From Epichloe hybrida (taxonomy: Eukaryota > Ascomycota > Sordariomycetes > Hypocreales > Clavicipitaceae), in assembly GCA_019022495.1 (NCBI GenBank), contig JAFEKR010000001.1, positions 6,138,001 to 6,202,000 of the forward strand: DNA of 64,000 nucleotides, written 5' to 3'. The position numbers and the translations under genes were made by a program. Below the pieces are notes generated by a model. The model saw only the letters and a list, made by a program, of their open reading frames with translations, was not told where the DNA came from and searched no databases. Below are positions 33,355 through 44,829 of this stretch, in pieces. The first letter of the stretch is position 1. Every line of letters begins with the position of its first letter.

Positions 33355-33918
33355 GCCGCCGCCGGGTGCAAAGTTCTCCAATGCGACAACGACCACCTTG
33401 GAATTTCTCTATCAAGGTGCCGGTCTAATCAAGGACGATTTTGTCATATTTGTATGTTGTATATTAAGATTGGCGCTTGCCTACGTTGTATGTACTATTC
33501 GTGTAATACCCGAGGAGGAGATATCAGGCAACAAACATGAAAGCAGGGAGAGAGCAACTTAGGGAAATGCAACAAGGCGAACGATTGGGAGATGATGCAT
33601 GGGCAAACAACACCGCTCTATTGACTCTGCCCAAGGCAGAACCTGCATACGTGTACGATTCAGCGTTAGAGAGGCATTCAGTATAGAGAGGACATCACAC
33701 ATATCTCTTGTCAAAACGGCATAATTGATAACATATCAATTCAGCACCACGGGAATGATATTCCTACCAAAGGACTGTGTGTATCTGCTGTAAGCCCGAT
33801 GCTGTAGAGATTATGAGGATTTTGCCTTGTTGAGGTATTTGTTAGGACTGGCCCTGAAGGGGGAGGAATCTCCATCAAACGGTTGGCCGGCCATCTTGGT
33901 CCTTCATTCATTTTTTTT
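33355..33918. other. Intergenic, TIM44 3' end to NADAR relic
   Basis: No gene is recognised. It presumably contains the TIM44 3' UTR. Confidence 0.45.
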
Positions 33919-34751
33919 TTACCGAAGTTGCTCTCTCTCCTCCATGAGGGCCTTGCCCTGCAAGTTCAGACCGCAATCGGCCTCGTTCTGTACAGCATCT
34001 TCGGCCATGTAGCCAGTTTCCAAGACGCGATCGTGCGGATTAGCTTCAACAAGATCCCGATCCCCCGTTGCTAGTAAATTTCGGCACAGCTGGCTCGAAA
34101 AACAACGGCACATCTCGAGCACTGTGCCGAGACCTGGCGTCCGTCGCCGGCCTGATAAATTCGAGCAGGTTGCCCTTTCGCACAATTTCTTCGCCAAGTT
34201 CACGCCATATCTCGTCCGAGTGCCCTCTGATTCGGTGGTCAAGAAATTCGGCTCCCCCCGGAATGGTCGCTGAAAGCACTAGCTTCGCAACAGCTCGGTC
34301 CTTGGATATCAAAGTTTTGTGATAGACGATGTAGCTAAGAAAATGGTGGATGTTGATTAACAAGATATCAGACAACGGCTTTAATGATGGGAGTACGACA
34401 GCTTACTGTTCCAGAGTCCTGTAGGGAATAGCTGGAATTTCATCGTCTGCGAATGGTTCAAAAGGCCATTTCACGAGAAAGCCACCCTTCAAACTCGTCG
34501 GTTTCTCTCCAAAAGAAGATTGGGCTTGTATCTACAACCGACTGACCACCACCCATGGCTGGGAAGTTGTCTGACACAAAGATAACTCGTGGTAGTGCGC
34601 CGTCCCGAACGACCCAAACATTGAAGAAAAAATGATGACGTGCAGAAATCCCATGAACGAGTAGAGTTGGGAGTGTGGATTGTTGTTGTTCCGGTTGAGG
34701 CCGAGGACTCATACTTGCTAGGCCAGACCAGTTCCCGAATTCGGCGGGCAT
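33919..34751 (-). pseudogene. NADAR (YbiA-like) domain gene, apparently frameshifted
   Basis: Three minus-strand frames together give one NADAR domain. Frame one (34751 to about 34470) ends with SPIFFWRETDEFEGWLS. A second frame (about 34465-34400) continues KWPFEPFADDEIP and AIPYRTLEQ. After a plausible intron (GTAAGC...TTAG, about 34400-34340) comes YIVYHKTLISKDRAVAKLVL, then the IRGHSDEIW and GNLLEF blocks. A third frame (from about 34090) gives LLATGDRDLVEANPHDR and GLNLQGKALMEER. The first shift cannot be an intron of normal size. The second would need a 40-nt intron without a branch point. The family motif after DR (usually WGIG) is degenerate (LETG). NADAR proteins act on ADP-ribose-linked N-glycosides; this copy is probably dead, unless the shifts are sequencing errors. 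Confidence 0.7.
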
Positions 34752-35309
34752 TCCTGGCAGGCGAAGGACCCTGCGAGATAAAATCGTGAATGGAAAGAGA
34801 CAGATGAAAGTGCTGGGTGAACCCTCTTCCTACGCAAATGAACATGGGTCTTTTTTTAGAGATGCTACGCAGGCAGGTTCTGTGACATCGTTACCGACTT
34901 GGCTCACACCGCGCGACACGAACGCGATTAATATTCCCTAGCTAGGTACAGCTAGTATCTCTTGTATAGAAGGAATAATTCACGGGAAGTTTAAAGACGT
35001 CACTGATACCCATTGAAGAAGACACCAAAATAACTGCGAAGATGAATTGTTCATTTTTCGAAAGAAAAAAAAAATACCATCTGATCATTATACATGGTCA
35101 TTTTCGACCTAAATTTGCACGCTCCATGAGATTCGTTCAATGCTTCGTTTTCAGACGATCGAGCATGAGATGGGATAAATAGGAAAAGAAGAAAAAGAAA
35201 AATCGCAAAGGGAATTGATGAAAACAAGATGCCCGAAAATGACACTCCATGATCCATCTTGATTTCAATCGAGCCGGACCGAACAGAACGCACGCACGCA
35301 CTATTCTGT
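34752..35309. other. Intergenic, upstream of NADAR relic to MIOX 3' end
   Basis: AT-rich in places (34915-35230) and without a supported gene. Confidence 0.45.
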
Positions 35310-36236
35310 TCACCACTTGACAACCTTTTGAGGGAAGAACTCATCGATCAGCTCCAAGTAGTACGGCTTGAGCTCCTCGACCGAAGGCACGTCGTCGCTC
35401 TTGCTGTACAGATCGTAGGGGTTGAAGGCCTGCACAGCCTTCATCATAGCGTGGTCCTTTTTGGACATGAGCTCGTGGTAGGCACCCTCTCGGTGCCAAG
35501 GATAGAAAGAGTGGTAGCGGATCATGGCGAGAGCCTCGTCGGGAAGGGTAGATTGATCCTTGACAACGTGGTACAGGTACTCGTCGTGGCCCCAGCTGAG
35601 CATGACATTGTCGAGGCCACACCCGGGGCTATAGATGCCGAACTTGCTGCCGAAGACGGGGTTCTTGGTGTCCGGGTTGGCGGCAAAGGTGTCGGACAAG
35701 ACGATGCGCTTGTCGAAAGCACAACCGACGGGGAAAGTGTCGCCGACAACGTCCCATTGGCCCTGGGTTCCGAGCTCGGGGAAGAAGAGCATCAACTTGC
35801 CCAGGTCATGGATCAAGCCAGTGAGTTGCATCCAGCGGGGTTTGCCGTCTCGGCGAATAGCCTCGGCGGATTGCAGAAGATGTTCAATCTGAGACAGCTC
35901 GGTGTCAGGGTCTGATTCGTCCACCAGGGTGTTGAGCTTCTCAATGGCTTGCCAAACAGTCATCTCAGTTCGGACCCGAGCGGCACTGTTGAAGCGGGTG
36001 CGGGCAGCAAGGTTGTAGGCTACGGTCTGCTTCTCATGCTGCTCTCGGTAAAAGTTCTTGACTCTGTCGCAAGCATCTTCATATTGGCGAAACTGAGTCT
36101 TGTCCTTCTCGGTATCAAACTTGGCCTGCGAGTCGTACTTGATGCAGTTCACCTCATCGATGGCATCGGAGAGACTCTCGAGGGCCTGACCCGCATCCTG
36201 GGCCGGCGGGTACTCGGAGATTGCTGAAGGGGCCAT
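35310..36236 (-). CDS. MIOX: myo-Inositol oxygenase (308 aa)
   Basis: Intronless. The ATG at 36236 gives MAPSAISEYPP and a 308-aa protein, near the 285-310 aa of the family; the frame is open for 87 more codons upstream but that part is Ser/Phe-rich leader crossing a G-run. Di-iron ligands are visible in order: the first His (HL in QIEHLL or nearby), HD in LTGLIHDLGKL, His in LSWGHDEYLYHV, His in IRYHSFYPWHREGAY, and Asp in FNPYDLYSK. The substrate-binding QGQWDVVGDTFPVGC block is intact. The enzyme opens myo-inositol with O2 to D-glucuronate, the first step of inositol catabolism. No other inositol-catabolic gene is next to it. Confidence 0.96.
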   Translation of the reverse strand: MAPSAISEYPPAQDAGQALESLSDAIDEVNCIKYDSQAKFDTEKDKTQFRQYEDACDRVKNFYREQHEKQTVAYNLAARTRFNSAARVRTEMTVWQAIEKLNTLVDESDPDTELSQIEHLLQSAEAIRRDGKPRWMQLTGLIHDLGKLMLFFPELGTQGQWDVVGDTFPVGCAFDKRIVLSDTFAANPDTKNPVFGSKFGIYSPGCGLDNVMLSWGHDEYLYHVVKDQSTLPDEALAMIRYHSFYPWHREGAYHELMSKKDHAMMKAVQAFNPYDLYSKSDDVPSVEELKPYYLELIDEFFPQKVVKW

Positions 36237-38209
36237 TGTGATTTGGAATGAGAAGATTCGGGTGTTCAATTTGGGTAGAGATAGGCAATAGAAAAGGGGA
36301 GGGGGGGGGGGGGTTGCGTGAAAAAAAACCCGTGATTTGCTGGCAAAGTCGTTTGCACCCAAATCGTCGTATGTATGGAACTTGGGAGTGAGTTGGTTTT
36401 GTGAAGTCGAAATTATGAGCCTGAATCTCCGAGAAGCAGACTGGGAATTGAGCAGACTTTGTAATCGGAAGAGTCTGAATGGAGAGAGAATGGACAAAGC
36501 GACATATACTTGACTTTAAGTATCTGGGACAGGCCCCCTTTTGAAGTCGAAACAGGGTTTCCGATCATTCTTAAAAAAACACATTTCCATTCTTGGTAAC
36601 CTCGTCACTCACTTGCCCGTCACCTTTCCACTCCTCCGCGCACTATTATTCACACATCACGGAGCACGGTGGAGAGGCGTTTCGGCGACGTTTACCGAGT
36701 CCAGGCTGCAGCTGTGATTATCTCTCGCCAGCAGTTGCCGCTTCTGGTCATTACCTTACTTCTAGCGGCATCAAGACATTCTCGAAACGCCCCCCTCAAG
36801 GTGGCAACGGCCCACGTCCCAGGCACGCACTTTAACCGCCCGGCGGGCATTGCCTAAAATGGCCGCGGTGGGCCGTGGGGAAATCTGATCGGACTGGAGT
36901 TGAGGGTCTCGCAGATTTGGAACATTTTTTCGCTCGGGAGCTTAGCACAATCTCGTCACGATGCCATTCTGAAACCGTTCGCCGACCGAGAATCAAGACG
37001 ATTCACGGGGCATCTCCACGTTTGGCGAGGGGTCAAGGGGCGTCGTCTACGGGCTCACGTGTCACAAGTATCATCAACACTTTTGGTCCTCATACAACCG
37101 GGGCATTATTACTAGGTGCTTGGAGTACAGAACCTTCCGCTCTTCAATGTCATAAACCGGGGAAGAACGGGGAAGAATGGGGAAGTACGGGGTAGGACGG
37201 AACGGGATGAAACTTTTCCCCTTACAGACCTTCCATGCTGACATCTCCGCCGACACGGACACGACGGGCGGCTCCGATTTGAGGGTACGCTTCAAGACTT
37301 TGGTTGCTTACGTGGAGAAAGCTCGCAGAGCGTTTACCCCGGAGCCACCTCGACTCGTCGAGATGCCTTATCACGCGGCGTCGACTGTCTCGAAGTGAAG
37401 GTTGAAAAAACGGCGGATGGTTTTACGCAGACAGAATCATACCTGGAATTCAAGCATATGCTCCATAACGGTTTTGGCATCGATTATTGCACTGCCACGA
37501 TGGCACGGTCCTCGACACTGATGTTGCCGAGACATCTTGGGTCACGAATAGCAGCGTCATCCAGACGAAACATTCTTGATGTATATGATGCACCGTGCTT
37601 TTGATGTTGAGCAGACGAAAAGGAGAAGAAAATCCTTGTACATTGTGCCTGTGCTGTGAGTCGGAGGCCATCAAACGTCGCATTTCGTGGCAGTCATGCG
37701 TGCTGGCCCAGCCACCACGCGACGCAAATGTCAAAAGCCGCGTGCGAACCCCTAGAGAATGAGAATTCAAAATAAGGTGATTAATCCAGGCTCGGAGCAA
37801 TTTCTCATTTCTGGGCGTCATTTGCAAACGGTGAGAGACTTTGATTCTGCGCTTGCTCATTGAATATGTAATGTTTGCCGTCCATGGAACGGCGTAGATT
37901 TCCCTTTTGAAGCCAGCGGAGTTTGATTTTGAATCTGTGTGCTATGTCTCTTTTATGTCCTGGAATTCCACAGTCGATTTTCGGGGTCAAAGCCCTGATA
38001 GTTAGTTCGCATCACTAGCGTCATAAACTATGGCGGATGTCCTCGCTGGCGTCAATCGTGGATTGGACACATTTGTCCTGATGAAGACGCTAAGCCGATG
38101 CCCGGTGGAGGATCTTCTGTATGGCCGAATGAAGGCGTTTATGTGACACATAAGACGCAGAGTGAGCCGCAATTGTGCTCGATCGACATGTGAACTAAGC
38201 TTAGGAATC
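36237..38209. other. Gene-poor region upstream of MIOX
   Basis: About 2 kb with a homopolymer run of about 14 G on the plus strand at 36300-36313 in the MIOX leader. Frames of 60-130 codons occur on both strands (for example 37450-37860 minus) without domains or splice support. No gene is called. Confidence 0.45.
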
Positions 38210-39080
38210 TTATGAGGCGCCGGCTAGAGAGATATGCTTCTGAAATGGAGAATTCTCCCTCTTTGGGTCCAAGGCGACAGACTTCTTGAATGACCGTTGA
38301 AAATATAGCGCCGACCTGGGCCGGAACGCCGGAACGGGCTGATCGTATTGAATGCGACCAAGGACGATCGTTTTAGTGTGAGACAAAGCCCTGAAAATCT
38401 GGTATAGAACTGTCAGATCGATCCGCAAGCCGGATAGGCAATTCATAATACTTGTTAACCCAATTGCCGATGCTCACAGTACTACGGTCGAGTGTCCAGA
38501 GAGTACGAAACTGATCGTTGCCTCCGACATAGTTCCAAAGCTATTGAGCGTGGGTGCCTCGCCCAAAGGAGAAGACTTCTTTGTATTCGAATTTTTCGTT
38601 TACCCTTGATATCCGAGCGAAAAATTCTTCTATGCCTGCGAATACCTATCTGTGAGTATGGTAGATTCAGAAATCGAAGCAACCCGCCGGCACTTCTTAC
38701 CTCATACTGCGAAGATGGCTGTCTTCGCTTCGAACGTGAGTAATCCTGACTTTCTTTGCGCTCGGGCACTGGCAAGAGTCCAGAAACATTGCTTTCTGGG
38801 GGTGCTCTGAATATTACTTCATTCAAGGACACAGAAGAAAATTCAAATGCCTGCAAGGTTAGACGGCAACTTTTCTCCCAAAGTCCTCTCGCACATCAGG
38901 ATTGAACAACAGTCTCGAAGTCACCTGCTCTCGAGGATTGGATTTTCTACAGCCCTTCAGCAACCGTTGCCTAAGCTGATATGATACGAGAAACTGTGGG
39001 CGCAGGACTTCATGAATATCCTGTTCTAGAACCCAAGACATCCGCCTCAACATGGCGTAGGTAATGTTGCACACCGACAC
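38210..39080 (-). pseudogene. Decayed or unrecognised coding fragments
   Basis: Protein-like text appears on the minus strand in more than one frame: 39080-38859 (LEQDIHEVLRPQFLVSYQLR), 38856-38700 (AFEFSSVSLNEVIFRAPPES) and about 38660-38470 (FFARISRVNEKFEYKEVFSF, then a stop, then a WTLDRSTVSIGNW segment). A 44-nt intron (GTGCGA...TTGCAG, with CTAAC) could join the first two. A second, starting GTAAGA, could follow, but the next frame contains a TAG. I cannot name the family. It is either a gene with uncertain splicing or a relic; an ordinary random-ORF explanation is not excluded. Confidence 0.3.
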
Positions 39081-39200
39081 CGCACGGCATCTGTACCAGT
39101 GACGACTCTTTGAGCAGATTTGCGCAACGGAGCACGCTGTGAGGTATTAACTCCGTGATACCCAAACATGGGGAAAAACGTGGCCGACTCAGCTTTCAAT

Positions 39201-39535
39201 GGACAACTAAACGCGCATCGGTGAAAAATTGAGTAGGCATCCGCCATCAGCCCTAATCCGTCAGAACGACCCGCCCACATTATTTCAGTGTGGCTTATGT
39301 ATATTTATGATTCTTTATACCTGTATTGAAAGTTAATTTAAATAAAATAGTAGTATTAGGTTAGGGACTAATATGATAGGTAAGGGGCTTTTAAAAATAA
39401 GATTTAGAGGCATACGTATTATATGAAGTTAGAATCAAAATGCTTATATTATGTTAAAGTTATCAAGCAAGGCTAGTACTCCGTAAGCAGCGGCGGATGC
39501 ACATCCAATTTTTGACGGATGCGCGTTTAATTGTC
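39201..39535. mobile_element. MITE-like inverted-repeat element
   Basis: Arms at 39201-39245 and 39492-39535 are inverted copies with about ten mismatches, sharing TAAACGCGCATC, AAAAATTG and GCATCCGCC. They enclose about 245 bp that is strongly AT-rich from 39290 on and resembles RIP-decayed DNA. No target duplication was seen next to the arms, so the ends are uncertain. It could be a degraded small DNA transposon or a solo hairpin. Confidence 0.55.
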
Positions 39536-40137
39536 CGCTTCCAATACCTGTGTGGTGAGCGTTGCATCGTGTGGCTGGCCGCGGACCAATCTCCCGGGTT
39601 GACGGAAAAAGAAACGGTCAGGAAGCTTGCAAGCGTCGGATGGAGCCTTTCGCCACATCAAATATGTAATCCGCAAGAGGTATTTAACGGTGACTTCTTC
39701 ACCGGCAGGGTTGATCGAGAACAGGGTAGTAGGCTACTAGTAGTAGTAGCACGGAGTACGGACGTACATACATACACACATAATAAAAAAGCGAGGGCAG
39801 GGGAGGTCCTCGACCACGGCTGCGGGGCGGGGGCTCGGGCTCGGGCTTCTGCCGGAAAATGAAGACTTCGGGCGATGTGAGCTGAAGACGCAACAGCGAC
39901 AAGGCGCATCACATCGAAGAGAAAAGAATGAGCTGGCCAGATAGCACCATGCAGTACGGGATATTGTGAATGTCCTTGTGCGAATAACTTGCAAACACGG
40001 CTCGCTCAGCGAGGGCTATTGAGCTGCAAGTTGGCCAGGGGTGGTGGGGCCTGGGCCGGGCTGAGCGCAGCGGTATGGTTCAGGGGAAAGAGCGGGTTGG
40101 ATCATGCCTGCCCGAGACGGCATCACTGAACTTGTCC

Positions 40138-40168
40138 GTCAACGACTCAACGACTCAACGACTCAACG
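40138..40168 (+). repeat. 8-bp tandem repeat
   Basis: CGACTCAA is repeated just over three times in perfect copies. Confidence 0.8.
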
Positions 40169-40777
40169 TAAAGCACTGGCCAGACTTGAGTATACCTGCC
40201 CCTCAAGGTACTTGCCAGCAGCAGATATATGAGAAGGGACATCTCCGCTTGTTCCTTTGCCATTGCTGCTTGCTCACCGACCATTTTTTAGTCATTTGAT
40301 CACCGACCTCAAATTCAACAATCTATTGCTGTCACGATCTGGGCAAACGCGTCTTATCTCAATCGTTTTCGCCCCGTTATTCCATATCAACACTGCAACC
40401 ATTGCCCAACTTCGTTTGGACATTCATCCAGAGGCTTCCTCGCCCCAATCCATTCGTTGTCCTTGTTCTGTCTGACTGATGTCACTTGTCTTCGTTGGTT
40501 TCTTTTTTTTTCGTCTGACCTACAGCCGCCCGAGTATTTCTGTGTCCATATAGCTCAACTGCGCAGCGCGCAAAGCTCACTCACTTACTATCGACGATCT
40601 CACCGCCTCTGTCTTGACATATCATCCAGCATTAAAGCCAGCCCCGAGTCACCCTCTGCTTCCGCAATTCCCATAGTCATTGCAATTGGCCTTCTTTTTG
40701 GCCTTGTACTTTTCCCGACAACGGGAGCGAGACTGCTAGTTCCCACTACTCCTACCTGAGGATCTTCAGTGTCTGAG

Positions 40778-43700
40778 ATGAAGTTGGCCGCTGATTCAGA
40801 TTCAGCACTGCCGCTGCTTTATTACGCATACCCAGGCACCGTTTTCTTTTGCTTCCTGGTGGCATCCTTGTTCTCCGTCTGCACTCTACAAAGCCTAAGA
40901 CACGGGAAGCAATCAAAATCTGATCTTTCCGGTAAGACGGTTGCTGTCGGACTGTTGGGAATATTTGTCGTCACCTACGTTGTACAACTTGTTACTCTGG
41001 TTGCCACCGCCATATCGGACAGAAAATGGCCGCCGGCCGAACAGATTGTCGTGGGGAATCTATCGTGCCTCCTCGTGTTCGGAATACAGCTTTCCTGGCT
41101 TTGTGGAACAGTGGACATTGTGTGGTATCCCTATCAAACAGCCTGGGCACTCGCATTTGTCTTTGAAGTCATTCTGGGAGCTTACGCCATAGTCCACTCT
41201 CGACCGCAATGGCTCTGCCGTTTTAAAGTTGCAGAAGTTGCACTGATTCTTTCCCGCTGCATAATTCTTCTCATGCTTACCCTCTTGACTTCTATGCAAC
41301 GGTGCATTCGAGCTATCAGCCGATCTGCGCCAGGTGCAGAGTACGAACCGTTGTTAGCGAACGGTGCCAGCGCTAATGAATCTGGGTATGGCTCAACATC
41401 AGACACTGAGGCCCCATCCGACGAAGAGACGGAGTATAATTGGGAGCGCCGCCAGCGAGAAGCGAGAGAAGCGATGGAAAAAAGGCTCAGGGAAGGCGGC
41501 AACTGGTTTGCGTACGCTAAAGGCTTCATGGTAAGCAAGAGAACCCATGGACCAGTCACATCAAGAACCCACCAACATTGAAATGACCTATGCAAAGTCG
41601 AGCCGCCCTAGTGCATCTACCGTGACTAACCATTTGAAGATTCTTTTCCCTTACGTTTGGCCTGTCGGAAATCGTGAGTTGCAGCTTCGAGCAGCTGCTG
41701 TGGGCTTGTGTCTCCTAGGGTCGAACGTGCTTCATCTGTTGATTCCTCGGCAGACGGCCATTATAATGGATAGTCTTGCAAGCCCGAACGGAAGCAATCC
41801 CTGGGTAGCCGTGGCAGTATTCGCTGCATTGAGGCTAGCTTCGTCTGACTCGGGCATTGAACTTTTGCGACAATGGCTCTGGGTACCAATTCGATATTAC
41901 TCTCATGACGCAATGACGCGAGCTGCGTACTCTCACATGATACACTTATCGGCAGACTTTCACGATTCAAAGAGCTCGTCTGATATGATGGTGGCCATTC
42001 ACGGTGGTCGTGCTGTGTCCAATGCCATAGAAAGCGTACTGCTTCAGGCAATCCCCATGTTGATCGACATGTGTATCGCTCTTGTTTATCTCTCAGCTAC
42101 ATTTGGGGCTTACGAAGGTTTCATTACTCTGGCAACTGGAACTATCTTCTTCATCATGGCTGCCAGGTTGGTGGCCGAGTCCAAGACAGCAAGTCGCCTC
42201 CGCGTGAACGCTATGTACCAGGAACACTATATTCGGCAGTCCGGGCTACAAGGATGGCAGACTGTCAGCGCCTTTAACCAAATTGGATATGAAGACAATA
42301 GACATGCTAACGCCGTGACCACCAGATGGCTTAGAGAGCAGAAGTTCATTCTGAGCTGGTATGTTTCGATAGCATTTCAGACCATGGTACTCACCTGCGG
42401 TCTGTTGGCCAGCGCCTTTTTAGCGGTGTATCGAATCCAAAATGGCAAGGCCACGTCTGGCCAATTTGCCATGCTATTAATGTATTGGTCGCAATTGACA
42501 TCTCCGCTGCAATTCTTTGCTAGACTGGGGAAGAGCATGAGCGATGATTTCATAGATGCGGAAAGGCTACTGGAAGTCATGAAAACGAAACCCACGGTTG
42601 AGAATAGAAAAGGAGCAAGGCACTTGAAATTTTTAGCTGGCCATGTCAAGTTTGATAATGTTGACTTCAGCTATGACGGACAAAAAAAGATCATCAATGG
42701 TGTTTCGTTAGATGTTCCTGCAGGCCAGACCGTGGCTTTTGTTGGAGCGACTGGCGCGGGAAAATCTACTCTTTTGAAGCTCCTCAATCGATTCTACGAT
42801 GTCACGGGGGGAAGTGTCTCTATTGACGGCCAGGAGATTCGGGACGTAGACCTCTTCAGGTCAGTGATGTGAAAATCAGACAACATTTGTGGGCCTCATG
42901 CTAACAACGTGTTTGTTTCCGACAGCCTCCGAGACCGTATTGGCATAGTCCCACAGAATCCGATACTTTTCGATGACACAATCATGAACAATGTCCGATA
43001 CGGAAGGCTTACTGCCACCGACGAAGAAGTGTTCAGCGCATGTCGTGCAGCTTGCATACATGATAAGATCGAAGGTTTCACACATGGTAAGTGGCAATGG
43101 GTGTTGCCATTGCTACAATGCTCTGACAAGTCTCGCCAGGATACGAAACTCGAGTCGGCGAACGAGGCGTGTAAGTGATATGCATACAAACGTCTTGGAA
43201 TCTTCGAATGTACTGACAGGCGCAGGAAATTATCGGGCGGAGAACTTCAGAGAGTCGCCATTGCGAGAGCGATCTTGAGACGACCTGATATCGTCTTGCT
43301 GGACGAAGCGACAAGCGCCGTTGATACGGATACGGAGCAACAAATTCAACTTTCCTTTAAGCGGCTGTGTCAAGGTCGCACAACTTTTGTTGTGGCGTAA
43401 GCATGAATCAATCACTCCATAATGAGGATCCCCCAGCTAATATTCATAGGCATCGTCTATCAACCATCATGAATGCGGATCGCATCGTTGTTGTTGAGCA
43501 AGGCCAAGTTGTGGAACAAGGCAGCCACAGTGAACTCATTGTAGCTAATGGCAGGTACGCAGACCTATGGTCAAAACAAGTATTTTTACGGCCACGCAAA
43601 TCACTCGACATCCAAGACATCATAGACGATAGGTCTGCAGTGGCGGATGACTTGTCTTCAGAGCAAACTGCGACGGAACCCGACAAAATGAGAGGAGAGG

Positions 43701-43828
43701 ACTTTGACAGCGAAGCGATAAAGACAGACGGGGAGGAATCCGAGTCGAGCGAGACTGGAGTCGCACCATCATCGGAAAGAGGTATAGTCACCACCTCTTC
43801 GCCTGTAGGGTCCGATCGTAAAATCTAG
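40778..43828 (+). CDS. HMT1/ABCB6-type half ABC transporter (918 aa)
   Basis: Six exons: 40778-41530, 41598-42859, 42926-43086, 43140-43170, 43226-43396 and 43450-43828. Introns are 53-67 nt; the first ends in AAG. The first ATG in frame is 40778 (MKLAADSDS). An N-terminal membrane domain of about five helices (residues 10-180) and an acidic linker ([19 protein letters not shown]) precede a six-helix transporter domain. The nucleotide-binding domain has Walker [11 protein letters not shown]-loop VPQNP, signature LSGGELQR, Walker [11 protein letters not shown] and the switch His in VVAHRLST. The 31-nt fourth exon encodes YETRVGERG. The tail is acidic and Ser-rich. S. pombe Hmt1 moves phytochelatin-cadmium or related thiol complexes into the vacuole; the same role is inferred, with ABCB6-like porphyrin transport as an alternative. 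Confidence 0.93.
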
Positions 43829-44829
43829 TGCAACGCAGAAACCCATCTTAAACCCGGTTGCATCTGAGTTTATCCCCGGGAGTCTATCTACACAATATTA
43901 CCCCAGCTTCAGGGATGCTCCGCTCAAGATCTGGGGATGCGGCTTTTGCGAGTGCGAAATCATCTCAACCTGGCTTAATCCCGTGCGTGAAGGGCGACCG
44001 GGAGATGTAGACCGATTTTCAGAAACAGCAGATATTTGAGGTTGTATTAATAGCCGCTTCTGAGTCTATGGCACACCATTGAAAATTTGGTTTCATTAAG
44101 CTCTCAAGACGAGGACATTGAAGCCAAGAATGTTCTAAAGTGAGCGGGTATTGTATCTCTTGCCTTGCAGATAACATCAGTGCTTTCCGTGTGTTATGAC
44201 GCCCGTTGTCTGATGGCTTTACATCAGACCCAATAAAAATAAAACTTAAAACCACCCAGCTTCCTGGTCATCGATAATGGCAACGTCAAACCAGCAACCT
44301 CGTCGAGCCTTCAAGGCATGTCTCTGCTCAACTTGAGTTTCCATTTTTTTCCAGCTTATAGACAAATCTCATGTCCACAGCAACCCCGGAAAATCCGATC
44401 ATCACCCCTTCGCAGCCATTCAAAAACAGAAAAAGCGAAGGCCTGAACACCAATTGGAAGAAGTTCACGTCAGCGACATCTGTCGGCAAAGAGATTCTCC
44501 CCTGTTATTGTATTGATTTGTTTTGTAAGGAAAAGTTCATAAAATTGCTGTGTATTCACAGTCATAGGTGGCGTTGGGAAGTACACACGGTCAGCTTCAA
44601 GCGCATTATTCGTCATGGTGCACATTAGACTTGATTACATAAATTCATGGTTGCTTAGTTTGTTTGTTGGGGGTAGTAGGGAAATAAAATGCTGCCCTCG
44701 AGGGAATGCAGCGTGCGATCAATTTGACCCTTGATCGAACTCCTGCTGTGGTCTCCAAATAAGCACATGGCTCATTTCTTTGACGGATGACAGTGTCCCA
44801 TTTTGATTATTGTCTAGTCGGATGTCCAT
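43829..44829. other. Convergent intergenic region, ABC transporter / SGT2
   Basis: About 1 kb with no supported gene. The two genes end towards each other here. Confidence 0.5.

Larger units (their letters stand above)
39081..40777. other. Gene-poor region with an inverted-repeat element
   Basis: Contains the AT-rich inverted-repeat element at 39201-39535, a purine-rich simple stretch at about 39725-39850, an 8-bp tandem repeat at 40138-40168, and the pyrimidine-rich promoter/leader of the ABC transporter. No coding gene is supported. Confidence 0.45.

Noticed and set aside
36237..36497. Upstream in-frame extension of myo-inositol oxygenase
   Set aside because: It crosses a G homopolymer and does not resemble the family N-terminus; the ATG at 36236 gives the usual length.
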